33,771 bases of DNA from Pseudomonadota bacterium (GTDB lineage Bacteria > Pseudomonadota > Gammaproteobacteria > Steroidobacterales > Steroidobacteraceae), in NCBI GenBank assembly GCA_023457495.1, contig JAEWLQ010000106.1:1-33771 (forward strand), read 5' to 3'. How positions within the stretch are numbered: the stretch's first letter is position 1; every line of letters begins with the position of its first letter. The notes beneath the pieces are model-generated. The model had not been told where the DNA came from, did no database searches, and saw nothing but the letters and a program-made list of their open reading frames with translations. Below are positions 6,012-13,684 of this stretch, in pieces. The position numbers and the translations under genes are program-made.

Positions 6012-8909
6012 ATGGCTCATCGTCCTGGGCTCGCCCGCGTTCTCGCGGTGTACCTGGCGCTCGTCGCGGCGCCGCTCTTCGCTCAAACCCACAACTACGC
6101 CGAAGCCCTGCAGAAGTCGCTCTTCTTCTACGAAGCGCAACGCTCGGGCGACCTGCCGGCCAATAACCGCATCAACTGGCGCGGCGACTCCGGCATGACC
6201 GACGGCTCCGACGTCGGCCGCGATCTCACCGGCGGCTGGTACGACGCCGGCGATCACGTGAAGTTCGGACTGCCGATGGCGGCCTCCGCGACCATGCTCG
6301 CCTGGGGCATCGTCGAATACCGCTCGGCCTACGTCTCGACCGGGCAACTCGCGAACGCGCTCGATCAGCTCAAGTGGGCGACTGACTACTTCATCAAGGC
6401 CCATCCGAGCGCAAACGAGTTGTACGGACAGGTCGGCAACGGCGGGCAGGATCATGCCTGGTGGGGTCCGGCCGAAGTGATGCAGATGGCGCGTCCGTCG
6501 TATCGCATCACGACCTCGTGCCCCGGTTCCGATCTCGCGGGTGAAACCGCCGCCGCGATGGCCGCGGCATCGATCGCGTTCCGGCCCACGGATCCCACCT
6601 ATGCGAACACGCTGCTCTCGCACGCGCGCCAGCTGTATTCGTTCGCGGACAACTATCGCGGCAAGTATTCCGACTGCATCACGGATGCGGCCGGGTACTA
6701 CCAGTCCTGGAGCGGCTACAACGACGAGCTCGTCTGGGGAGCAATCTGGCTGTACCGCGCCACGAACGAATCGGCCTTCCTCGACAAGGCCCAGTCCTAC
6801 TACGCGAACCTGTCCAACCAGCAGCAGACGGCCAACAAGTCGTACAAGTGGACCATCGCCTGGGACGACAAGTCCTACGGCTGCTACGTGCTGCTGGCCA
6901 AGCTCACCGGCGCGACGCAGTACCACCAGGACACTCAACGCTGGCTCAACTGGTGGACCATCGGCGGCACCGCGCTGGGCGCCGACGGCACGCGCGTCAA
7001 CTACAGTCCGGGTGGACAGGCGGTGCTCGACCAGTGGGGCTCGCTGCGCTACGCGGCGAACACCGCGTTCGCCGCGCTGATCTACTCGGACGCCATCTCG
7101 GATACGGTGCTCAAGGCGCGTTATCACGACTTCGCCGTGGGCCAGATCAACTACGCGCTCGGCTCGAACCCGCGCAACTCGAGCTACGTGGTGGGCTTCG
7201 GCGCGAATCCGCCGCGCAATCCGCACCACCGCACCGCGCATGGCTCATGGACCGACCAGATCAACTTCCCGGTGCAGAGCCGCCACGTGTTGTACGGCGC
7301 GCTGGTGGGCGGACCCTCGTCTGCCAATGACCAGTACACCGACGATCGGTCGAACTACGTGAACAACGAAGTCGCGACCGACTACAACGCCGGGTTCACG
7401 GGCGCGCTGGCGCGGCTCGCCCAGGAGTATGGCGGCACGCCGCTCGCGAACTTTCCGCAGCCGGAGGCCGTGGTCGGCAACGAGATTTTTCCCGAGGCGT
7501 CGATCAACGCCGCGGGCTCGAACTTCACCGAGCTCAAGGTGCTGCTGAACAACCAGTCCGGCTGGCCGGCCCGCATGGGCGACAAGCTCTCGTTCCGCTA
7601 CTACTTCACGCTGGAGTCCGGCGTGTCGCCGGGACAGATCTCGATCAACGCCAACTACAACCAGTGCCAGGCGCCATCGGGGCCGACCCAACACTCCGGC
7701 TCCATCTACTACATCACCATCAATTGCACTGGCGTGAAGATCTATCCCGGCGGGCAGTCGAACTACCGCAAGGAAGTGCAGTTCCGCATCGCGAGCTCGG
7801 GCGCCTGGGATCCGACCAACGACTGGTCGTACACGGGCGTCGCGACGACGCCGGGCAGCACTCCGGTGCTCGTACAGCGCATCCCCGTCTACGACAACGG
7901 CGTGCGCGTCTTCGGCAGCGAACCCGGCGGCGGCACGCCGGACACGCAACCGCCGACGACGCCGGCGAACCTGCGCGTGACCACCACGACCTCGTCCACG
8001 GTGACGCTCGCATGGGACGCATCGACCGATGACGTGTCCGGTGTGACCGGCTACCAGGTGTTCCGTGGCAGCGGCACCTCGCCGGTCGGCACTCCGTCCG
8101 GCCTCACCTTCACCGATACCGGCCTCGCGGCCAGCACCACCTACTCCTACACGGTGCGCGCGGTGGATGGAACGGGCAAGGTCTCGTCGGCCAGTGCCGC
8201 GGTGAACGCCACGACCACCGCGGTCTCGAAGGATTACTCGGTCGCCGCGTCTCCCGGCACTCTATCGGTGGCGCGTGGCGCGAGCACTTCGACCGCGATC
8301 GCCATCAACCGCACCAACTTCACGGGCGGCGTCACGATGAGCGCCAGCGGTTTGCCGAGCGGCGTGACTGTCGCGTTCAGCCCGTCGGGCTCGACCACCG
8401 GCAACTCCGTAACTGCGACCTTCTCGGCCTCGAGCACGGCCGCGCTGGGCGCAGCGACGGTCACGCTGACCGCGACGTCGGGTAGTTTGTCGCGCACGAC
8501 CACCGTCGCGCTGACCGTGACGGGCGGCGGCAACGGCGGCACGGTCACCGCGACGCCGGTGGTGTCGACCAACAGTCCCTGGTTCAACGAACTGCAATTG
8601 CAGCTGGCGAACACCGGGACGTTGACCGCGCTGACGGTGACCATCGTGGTCCAGCGCACGTCGGGCGTGAGCTACTCGGGCATGTACAACACGGTGGGTG
8701 GACAGATCGCGCACACCAACAGCAGCACGACCGGCGCGATCACCTACACGTTCACGCTGGCGGCGGGCCAGACGCTGCCCGCGGCGACCGGCCGGACGTT
8801 CGCCGTCCAAACCAGCGGCAATGGCACCTTGCACCCGACGTCAGGTGACACGTACACGGTGACCTACACGAGCGGAGGTCAGTCGTTCACGACCTCAGGC
8901 ACGTTCTGA
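6012..8909 (+). CDS. Secreted multidomain GH9 endoglucanase (cellulase) with CBM3-type module, Fn3 and two further beta domains
   Basis: 965 aa from ATG 6012, preceded by AGGGGG at 6001-6006. An in-frame upstream start at 5970 lacks both ribosome-binding site and signal peptide. Signal peptide 1-24 (cleavage LFA|QTH). Residues ~27-475 are a GH9 catalytic domain: YDAGDHVKF with D78/D81 (nucleophile-water/base region), the signature RNPHHRTAHGSW (402-413), and NNEVATDYNAGF with E453 as likely acid. Residues ~484-637 resemble a CBM3c module fused as in Cel9A-type processive endoglucanases. Residues ~643-736 are fibronectin type III. Residues ~740-840 are an Ig-like sandwich. The last ~120 residues form a Thr/Ser-rich module, perhaps carbohydrate binding, that I cannot place. 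It should hydrolyse beta-1,4-glucan outside the cell, probably exported by Sec and the type II secretion system. Confidence 0.93.
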   Translation: MAHRPGLARVLAVYLALVAAPLFAQTHNYAEALQKSLFFYEAQRSGDLPANNRINWRGDSGMTDGSDVGRDLTGGWYDAGDHVKFGLPMAASATMLAWGIVEYRSAYVSTGQLANALDQLKWATDYFIKAHPSANELYGQVGNGGQDHAWWGPAEVMQMARPSYRITTSCPGSDLAGETAAAMAAASIAFRPTDPTYANTLLSHARQLYSFADNYRGKYSDCITDAAGYYQSWSGYNDELVWGAIWLYRATNESAFLDKAQSYYANLSNQQQTANKSYKWTIAWDDKSYGCYVLLAKLTGATQYHQDTQRWLNWWTIGGTALGADGTRVNYSPGGQAVLDQWGSLRYAANTAFAALIYSDAISDTVLKARYHDFAVGQINYALGSNPRNSSYVVGFGANPPRNPHHRTAHGSWTDQINFPVQSRHVLYGALVGGPSSANDQYTDDRSNYVNNEVATDYNAGFTGALARLAQEYGGTPLANFPQPEAVVGNEIFPEASINAAGSNFTELKVLLNNQSGWPARMGDKLSFRYYFTLESGVSPGQISINANYNQCQAPSGPTQHSGSIYYITINCTGVKIYPGGQSNYRKEVQFRIASSGAWDPTNDWSYTGVATTPGSTPVLVQRIPVYDNGVRVFGSEPGGGTPDTQPPTTPANLRVTTTTSSTVTLAWDASTDDVSGVTGYQVFRGSGTSPVGTPSGLTFTDTGLAASTTYSYTVRAVDGTGKVSSASAAVNATTTAVSKDYSVAASPGTLSVARGASTSTAIAINRTNFTGGVTMSASGLPSGVTVAFSPSGSTTGNSVTATFSASSTAALGAATVTLTATSGSLSRTTTVALTVTGGGNGGTVTATPVVSTNSPWFNELQLQLANTGTLTALTVTIVVQRTSGVSYSGMYNTVGGQIAHTNSSTTGAITYTFTLAAGQTLPAATGRTFAVQTSGNGTLHPTSGDTYTVTYTSGGQSFTTSGTF

Positions 8910-8910
8910 A

Positions 8911-8970
8911 GAAATGGGGACATTCCTCATTTCCTGGCAAACGGGGACGCACCTCGAAAGGTGCGTCCCC
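8911..8970. repeat. Pair of REP-like hairpins between convergent GH9 and DUF6522 genes
   Basis: Hairpin 1 is GAAATG (8911-8916) with CATTTC (8928-8933). Hairpin 2 is a perfect 12-bp stem, 8943-8954 against 8959-8970, with loop CGAA. Both contain the GGGGAC motif. Such paired GGGGAC/GTCCCC hairpins resemble the extragenic palindromes mobilised by REP-associated tyrosine transposases (family knowledge, not searched). The element begins 2 bp after the cellulase stop and encodes the last ~14 codons and stop of the DUF6522 gene. It may also serve as a convergent terminator. Confidence 0.6.
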
Positions 8971-9220
8971 TCCCCAGCTTCTCGACCGAGCGATCGAGGA
9001 TGATCCCATCTTCATCGATGAGCAGCCGCAAACAGCGCTGACCATGGAAAAACGTCAGCCGCGTGCGTCCCGCGTCTTCGTCCACGCCGCGTTCGCACAG
9101 GCTCGTGATTCGCTCATGGCGCATGGCATCCAGAACGGTCGCCGGATCGATGCCGAACCCTTCGGCAATGATCGCCGCATCGACGCGGAACTCGCCGCCT
9201 TCGCAAACCACCGTGTTCAT
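8927..9220 (-). CDS. DUF6522-like small protein, third gene of the globin operon
   Basis: 97 aa, beginning MNTVVCEGGEFRVDAAIIAE. Its start ATG (9220-9218) overlaps the stop of the preceding lipoprotein gene as ATGA, implying translational coupling. The core (FRVDAAIIAEGFGI, ERITSLCERGVDEDAGRTRL, FHGQRCLRLLIDEDG) matches my memory of DUF6522 proteins, small soluble proteins of unknown function found near denitrification or NO-related genes; this was not checked by search. No signal peptide or membrane segment. The last ~14 residues (LGRGRTFRGASPFARK region) are encoded by the REP-like hairpins, so the native C-terminus has probably been replaced. No biochemical function can be given. Confidence 0.65.
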   Translation of the reverse strand: MNTVVCEGGEFRVDAAIIAEGFGIDPATVLDAMRHERITSLCERGVDEDAGRTRLTFFHGQRCLRLLIDEDGIILDRSVEKLGRGRTFRGASPFARK

Positions 9221-9729
9221 GATGCCTCCGCGGCCGACCGCGCGTGATCGAAGGTGGCGCGATAGTCCTGCAGGACGCCATCGAGCTGCGTCACGGCCTG
9301 CCCGGAAGTTGCATCGTCCTTCAGCTGAGCGGCGGCGGCCATCATGCGACCGATCAGCACGTGCAGTGCCGCGTCGGGCTCGGGCGGAAGCTTGCAGTTC
9401 CTCACGATGTAAGTGACGTTTTCCTCGACCGTTTGCGCGAGCCGCAGGGCCTGCTCGCGCGACACGGGTTCACTCGTCGCTCGCGCCTGTTCCACGCCCG
9501 CTTCGATCCGCGACATTCCGGTGCGCAATGGCTCATCCGTCGGCCATGTCTTGCCTTCGGGCGGCGCGGTCATGACCGCATCGTGGGCTGCATGCGCGTC
9601 GTGCGCGTCGTGCGCACCCGGCTCCTCGTGTGTGGACCCGGCGCCCGATACACCGCCTTCGCCGGAACAGCCCGCAAGACTTGCAGACATCAACGCCAGC
9701 ATCAGCGCGACGATGAGACTTCTATTCAT
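9217..9729 (-). CDS. His-rich lipoprotein, DnrO-like
   Basis: 170 aa from ATG 9729 (MNRSLIVALMLALMSASLAGC), preceded by GGAGGA with good spacing. The frame is open for 18 codons further upstream, but the lipoprotein signal fixes this start. The lipobox is SLAGC, so the mature protein should be lipid-anchored. A His/Asp-rich stretch (HDAHDAHAAHDA) follows. The helical domain contains WPTDEPLRTGM, YIVRNCKLPPEPDAALH and a C-terminal DYRATFDHA, resembling proteins labelled DnrO in denitrifying proteobacteria (memory, not searched). The His run suggests metal or haem binding. It overlaps the globin gene upstream by 8 bp and the DUF6522 gene downstream by 4 bp. The precise role is unknown; a periplasmic partner in NO or anaerobic metabolism is inferred. 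Confidence 0.7.
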   Translation of the reverse strand: MNRSLIVALMLALMSASLAGCSGEGGVSGAGSTHEEPGAHDAHDAHAAHDAVMTAPPEGKTWPTDEPLRTGMSRIEAGVEQARATSEPVSREQALRLAQTVEENVTYIVRNCKLPPEPDAALHVLIGRMMAAAAQLKDDATSGQAVTQLDGVLQDYRATFDHARSAAEAS

Positions 9730-10198
9730 GATCGTTTCCTCCGAGAGAGCGCACGAATCGTTCACCCCTGCCGAGCAGTACACCCTGACTACTCGCGATC
9801 CCGAATTCCAGGCTGGTCGCTATCCGCCGGGCCGGCTCGATGAAGTGGACCGCGACTTCTTCGCTGAACAGCTCGCGCGCGGTCCGCTCGAAAAGCTCGA
9901 GCCAGCGATCGAAATGCCGGGCATCGACCGGCAAAGGCAGATGCATGCGCATGGGCTGCCCCCGATACACCCCACTCGACAGGACGACGGATGACCAGAA
10001 TGCGCACATCCGCTGCAGATGCGGTTCCCAATCCTGGATGCGCGCCTCGAAGACGGGTCCGAGCAATTCATCGTCGCGGATGCGCGCGTAGAAGGAACGC
10101 ACGAGCTGCTCGATCATGCGTTCATCGATCCCGGTCTGTTCGCGCAACTGTTGCACGATCCGGGCGCGCGGATCTTCGTCAGCCTGGGCGGTATCCAT
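9722..10198 (-). CDS. Group 3 (P-type) truncated hemoglobin
   Basis: 158 aa. The family pattern is clear: FYARIRDDELLGPVFEARI, DWEPHLQRMCAFWSSV, YRGQPMRMHLPLP and ARHFDRWLELF. By comparison with Campylobacter Ctb-type globins, Y37 is the likely B10 residue, H60 the distal E7 histidine, H86 the proximal F8 histidine and W99 the G8 tryptophan; these assignments come from pattern alignment by eye. The protein is expected to bind haem and O2 or NO in the cytoplasm; NO detoxification or haem handling is plausible. N- and C-terminal tails of ~25 residues flank the fold. It is first in an operon with the DnrO-like lipoprotein and DUF6522-like genes. No Shine-Dalgarno precedes the ATG; see the promoter entry at 10207-10249. 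Confidence 0.9.
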   Translation of the reverse strand: MDTAQADEDPRARIVQQLREQTGIDERMIEQLVRSFYARIRDDELLGPVFEARIQDWEPHLQRMCAFWSSVVLSSGVYRGQPMRMHLPLPVDARHFDRWLELFERTARELFSEEVAVHFIEPARRIATSLEFGIASSQGVLLGRGERFVRSLGGNDHE

Positions 10199-10206
10199 CG
10201 GACGCC

Positions 10207-10249
10207 AGTATGACCCCGTGGGTCACGGCGGAGCACTGATCCAGGTCAG
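10207..10249 (-). promoter_or_regulatory. FNR/Dnr-type activator site and -10 for the globin operon
   Basis: On the minus strand CTGAC-CTGG-ATCAG (10249-10236) fits the CRP/FNR layout TTGAT-N4-ATCAA at 7 of 10 half-site positions and is perfectly symmetric at CTGA/TCAG. CATACT (10212-10207) is a fair -10. The implied transcription start at ~10200 places the site centre at about -42, the class II position for FNR activators. That start is only ~2-3 nt before the globin ATG (10198). Confidence 0.5.
10211..10225. promoter_or_regulatory. Palindrome TGACCC-CGT-GGGTCA between activator site and globin start
   Basis: A perfect 6-bp inverted repeat with a 3-bp centre. It lies between the FNR-like site and the proposed -10 and overlaps the latter by 2 bp, a position suited to a repressor. 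No regulator can be named. Confidence 0.4.
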
Positions 10250-10254
10250 TTGAC

Positions 10255-11526
10255 TCAGATCTTTCCGACGCCGCCCATGTAAGGCCGCAGCGCCGCGGGC
10301 ACCGTGATCGAGCCGTCCGCGTTCTGATGATTCTCGAGCACCGCGACGAGAGCACGGCCCACGGCCACACCCGAGCCGTTCAACGTGTGCAATGGCTCCG
10401 GCTTGCCGGTCTCCGGATTGCGCCAGCGCGCCTGCATGCGCCGCGCCTGGAATGCCTCGCAATTGCTGCACGAGGAAATCTCGCGGTATTTGCCCTGGCC
10501 CGGCAGCCACACCTCGATGTCGTAGGTCTTGGCGCTGCCGAATCCCACGTCGCCTCCGCACAACGCGACGACGCGATACGGCAACTCGAGCTTCTGGAGG
10601 ACCTTCTCCGCGTTCCCGACGAGTTCCTCGAGCGCCGCGTACGAATCCGCCGGCTTGACGATGTGCACGAGCTCGACCTTTTCGAACTGGTGCTGACGGA
10701 TGAGGCCGCGCGTGTCCTTGCCGGCCGCGCCGGCCTCGGAACGGAAGCATGGCGTGTGCGCGGTGAACCTCATCGGTAGTTTGGCCGGCTCGATGATGCT
10801 GTCGCGCACCAGGTTCGTCAGCGGAACTTCCGACGTGGGAATCAGGAAAAATCCCTGCTCGCTGCGCACGCGGAACAGGTCTTCCTCGAACTTCGGCAAC
10901 TGGCCCGTGCCCTGCAACGCCTGGCCGAGCACGATGTACGGAACGTATGCCTCGGTGTAACCATGCTCCTGCGTGTGCAGGTCGAGCATGAATTGCGCAA
11001 GCGCGCGATGAAGTCTCGCAACCCCACCCTTCATCACCGAGAAGCGCGCGCCGGAGATCTTCGCCGCGGACTCGAAATCGAGACCGCCGAGCTTTTCGCC
11101 GAGATCGACGTGGTCCTTCGGCGTGAAGTCGAACTTGCGCGGCTCGCCCCAGCGGCGCACTTCCTTGTTGGCCGTCTCGTCGCGCCCTTCCGGCACCGAT
11201 TCGTGCAGCAGATTCGGCAACCCGAGCTGCCACGCATCGAGCTCGGTCTGCACGGCGGCGATGGCGGCGTCGCTCGCGGCCAGCTGCTTCGTGAGTTCTT
11301 CGGCCCGTGCGAGCAGCGCGCTGGCGTCCTCGCCCTTCCCCTTCGCCATGCCGACGGCCTTTGCGTTCGCATTACGCTCGGCCCGCACGCGGTCCGACTC
11401 GACCTGCGCGGTCTTGCGGCGTTCCTCGAAGGCCGTGAAGGCGGCCACGTCGAGGTTGAACCCGCGGCGCGCGAGATTGGCGGCGACGCCTTGCGGGTCG
11501 GAACGGAGAAGCTTGGGATCGATCAC
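10255..11526 (-). CDS. serS: Seryl-tRNA synthetase
   Basis: 423 aa, full length for the family. Starts MIDPKLLRSDPQGVAANLARRGF. Residues ~28-100 form the antiparallel coiled-coil arm that contacts the long variable arm of tRNA-Ser. The class II catalytic core has motif 2 (FRSEAGAAGKDTRGLIRQHQ, 261-280, with R262 and E264) and motif 3 (SGVAVGRALVAVLEN, 385-399). TSEVPL (231-236) is part of the serine pocket. It charges tRNA-Ser, and Sec-tRNA where present, with serine in the cytosol. It is the last gene of the ftsK-lolA-vanZ-rarA-crcB-serS series, 13 bp after crcB. A tRNA-Ser(UGA) gene lies ~8.4 kb away in the same window. Confidence 0.98.
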   Translation of the reverse strand: MIDPKLLRSDPQGVAANLARRGFNLDVAAFTAFEERRKTAQVESDRVRAERNANAKAVGMAKGKGEDASALLARAEELTKQLAASDAAIAAVQTELDAWQLGLPNLLHESVPEGRDETANKEVRRWGEPRKFDFTPKDHVDLGEKLGGLDFESAAKISGARFSVMKGGVARLHRALAQFMLDLHTQEHGYTEAYVPYIVLGQALQGTGQLPKFEEDLFRVRSEQGFFLIPTSEVPLTNLVRDSIIEPAKLPMRFTAHTPCFRSEAGAAGKDTRGLIRQHQFEKVELVHIVKPADSYAALEELVGNAEKVLQKLELPYRVVALCGGDVGFGSAKTYDIEVWLPGQGKYREISSCSNCEAFQARRMQARWRNPETGKPEPLHTLNGSGVAVGRALVAVLENHQNADGSITVPAALRPYMGGVGKI

Positions 11527-11539
11527 CGGTATTCCTCAG

Positions 11540-11911
11540 CTAATACATCGAGACGAGCGCGCCGCCGATCTTCACACCGAGGATCGCGGCAGCGAGACAA
11601 CCAAAAACCGTGGCACCGACGTACGCGAGCGCGGTCGCGGAGAACCCCAACAACACGGTCTCGATCGCGAACGCCGAGTAGGTGGTGAAACCACCCAGCA
11701 CGCCGGTCATCCAGAAAAGGCGCGCATTGTCGGCGCTGCCGCCACGCGCCGCAACATACATATAGAGGAGTCCGATCGCGAAGGAACCGAGGAGATTCAC
11801 CGTCAGGGTCGCCACGGGCCAGCCGCTCGCGCCCATCGGCCAGAGCCGGTATGCGCCGTAACGCGCGACGCTGCCCAATGCACCACCGATCGCGACCAGG
11901 AGCCAACTCAT
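11540..11911 (-). CDS. crcB: Fluoride exporter CrcB/Fluc
   Basis: 123 aa with four hydrophobic segments. Fluc signatures: GGALGSVARYG near residues 9-19, N39 in TLTVNLLGSFAIG, and GVLGGFTTYSAFAIE (70-84) containing the F and T/S residues lining the pore. Fluc proteins act as dual-topology dimers that let fluoride leave the cytoplasm. The ATG overlaps the rarA stop by 4 bp (ATGA), so translation is coupled. No fluoride riboswitch can lie directly upstream because that sequence is rarA coding; expression is probably constitutive with the operon. Confidence 0.96.
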   Translation of the reverse strand: MSWLLVAIGGALGSVARYGAYRLWPMGASGWPVATLTVNLLGSFAIGLLYMYVAARGGSADNARLFWMTGVLGGFTTYSAFAIETVLLGFSATALAYVGATVFGCLAAAILGVKIGGALVSMY

Positions 11912-13299
11912 TTTTCTTCCTCTTTCGGGGGTTCGCGGGACGGAGTCTCGCCGCGCAGTCTCGCCAGCGCCTCCCCGATCCGGATCTCGAGTCCGCGGTC
12001 GGTCGGCCGATAGTAGCGCCGGTCCGGCATGTCGTCGGGTAGATAGCGCTCGCCTTTCACGAACGCGCCGGGCTCATCGTGCGCGTAGCGATAACCGGCG
12101 CCGTAACCCAGGCCTTTCATGAGTTTGGTCGGCGCATTGCGGAAGCGCAGCGGCACGTCGAGCGTGCCGAACTGCTCGACATCGGCGCGCGCCTCGCCGT
12201 ACGCCACGTAGGTGGCGTTGCTCTTGGGCGCGACGGCGAGGAATACCACCGCGTTGGCCAGCGCGAGCTCACCCTCGGGACTGCCGAGCCGGTCGTACGT
12301 GGCCCAGGCGTCGAGCGCCATTTGCGCGCCGCGCGGATCGGCGAGACCGATGTCCTCGTAGGCCATGCGCAGGATCCGCCGCGCGAGGTAGTGAGGGTCA
12401 CACCCGCCATCGATCATGCGCGCGAACCAGTACAACGCGCCGTCCGGATCGGTGCCGCGCACCGCCTTGTGCAGCGCCGAGATCTGGTCGTAGAACTGCT
12501 CCCCGCCCTTGTCGAAGCGGCGGCGGCCGCCGGCGGCGACCTCGCGCACGTCGTTGAGCGTGATGGTCGCCACGTCGCCATGCGGCTCGGCGAGATCCGC
12601 GGCGACCTCCAACATGCCTAGCGCGCGCCGCGCGTCGCCGTCACCGGCATGCGCGAGCGCGATCAGCGCCTCATCGGAGATCTCGAGGCGGCGCGCTCCG
12701 AGACCGCGCTCGGCATCCTCGAGCGCGCGGCGCAGTAGTTTGACGAGGTCGACCGCTTGCAGCGAGCGCAGGACGTAGACACGTGCGCGCGACAGCAGCG
12801 CGCTCACGACCTCGAACGAGGGATTTTCCGTGGTCGCGCCGATGAAGGTCAGGGTGCCATCCTCGACATACGGCAGGAACGTGTCCTGCTGCGACTTGTT
12901 GAAGCGGTGCACCTCGTCGAGGAACAGCACACTGCGGCGTCCGCGCTCGGCGCGCGCCGCGCGCGCGCGTTCGACCGCCTCGCGGATGTCCTTCACTCCG
13001 GCCATGACCGCGGAAAGCTGCATGAACTCCGCATCCGCCTGGCGCGCGATCAGGCGCGCGAGCGTCGTCTTGCCGGTGCCGGGCGGGCCCCAGAGGATCA
13101 AGGAGTGCAGTTGCCCTTGCTCGAGCGAACGGCGCAGCGGTTTGCCGGGCCCGATCACCTGCTCCTGGCCGACGACTTCGTCGAGTGTGCGCGGCCGCAT
13201 CCGGTCGGCCAGCGGCCGCAGGCCATCATCGGGCCGCGGTTCGCGCAGGAAATCCGGCTGGCCGGTTCCGGAGCCCGATGAACCGGATCGCGGGCTCAC
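11908..13299 (-). CDS. rarA: Replication-associated recombination protein RarA (MgsA), AAA+ ATPase
   Basis: 463 aa from GTG 13299, 1 bp after the vanZ-like stop. After a ~25-residue Ser/Gly-rich leader comes PLADRMRPRTLDEVVGQEQV, typical of the clamp-loader-like AAA+ group. Walker A is GPPGTGKT (71-78) and Walker B LFLDEVHRF (~125-133). GATTENPSFEV is the sensor 1 region and LLSRARVYVL follows with the arginine finger. The C-terminal half carries the tetramerisation domain (KAVRGTDPDGALYWFARM, GGCDPHYLARRILRMAYEDIG). RarA acts at stalled replication forks with SSB. Coupled on both sides in the operon. Confidence 0.97.
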   Translation of the reverse strand: MSPRSGSSGSGTGQPDFLREPRPDDGLRPLADRMRPRTLDEVVGQEQVIGPGKPLRRSLEQGQLHSLILWGPPGTGKTTLARLIARQADAEFMQLSAVMAGVKDIREAVERARAARAERGRRSVLFLDEVHRFNKSQQDTFLPYVEDGTLTFIGATTENPSFEVVSALLSRARVYVLRSLQAVDLVKLLRRALEDAERGLGARRLEISDEALIALAHAGDGDARRALGMLEVAADLAEPHGDVATITLNDVREVAAGGRRRFDKGGEQFYDQISALHKAVRGTDPDGALYWFARMIDGGCDPHYLARRILRMAYEDIGLADPRGAQMALDAWATYDRLGSPEGELALANAVVFLAVAPKSNATYVAYGEARADVEQFGTLDVPLRFRNAPTKLMKGLGYGAGYRYAHDEPGAFVKGERYLPDDMPDRRYYRPTDRGLEIRIGEALARLRGETPSREPPKEEEK

Positions 13300-13300
13300 T

Positions 13301-13684
13301 TCAAGCCGCCTGGCGCCCTAACAACCGGGCCGACCATTCGGGCCAGCGATAGAGTCCGAGGCGCGCGACGAGCAGTCCCAGCAGCGCTCCGGCCGCATTG
13401 GAGAACACATCCTTGACTTCGCCTTGACGCCCGACATTCATGTAGTACTGCGCGAACTCGACGCTGATGCCGAACGCGAGCAGGAAGGCGAAGATCTTCC
13501 ACCAGCGTCGCATGGGCACCAGCCCGGCGAAATACAACGCCAGCGTGCCGTGCCCCACGAAATGGCTGATGACGTCGTTGACCTCGAACGCCTTGGGTAT
13601 CTCCTTGCCCGGGGTCAGGCACAGCACCGTCGCCACGACGACCAGCACCACACCCACCATCCACCAGAACCGACGCAAGTTCAT
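13301..13684 (-). CDS. VanZ-like small membrane protein
   Basis: 127 aa from ATG 13684, overlapping the lolA stop by 4 bp (ATGA). Four predicted membrane helices, roughly 5-23, 40-57, 62-80 and 95-113. VanZ-type features are NDVISHFVGHGTLALYFAGL and the loop GRQGEVKDVFSNAAGALLG. VanZ-like proteins have no settled biochemical role outside glycopeptide/teicoplanin tolerance; here it is more likely a general envelope protein. Its place between lolA and rarA, co-translated with both, is consistent with an envelope function. The C-terminus encodes LLG with the rare pair TTG-TTA. Confidence 0.85.
   Translation of the reverse strand: MNLRRFWWMVGVVLVVVATVLCLTPGKEIPKAFEVNDVISHFVGHGTLALYFAGLVPMRRWWKIFAFLLAFGISVEFAQYYMNVGRQGEVKDVFSNAAGALLGLLVARLGLYRWPEWSARLLGRQAA

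Noticed and set aside
11912..12000. Fluoride riboswitch upstream of crcB
   Set aside because: The upstream sequence is rarA coding with an ATGA overlap. I see no riboswitch-like fold.
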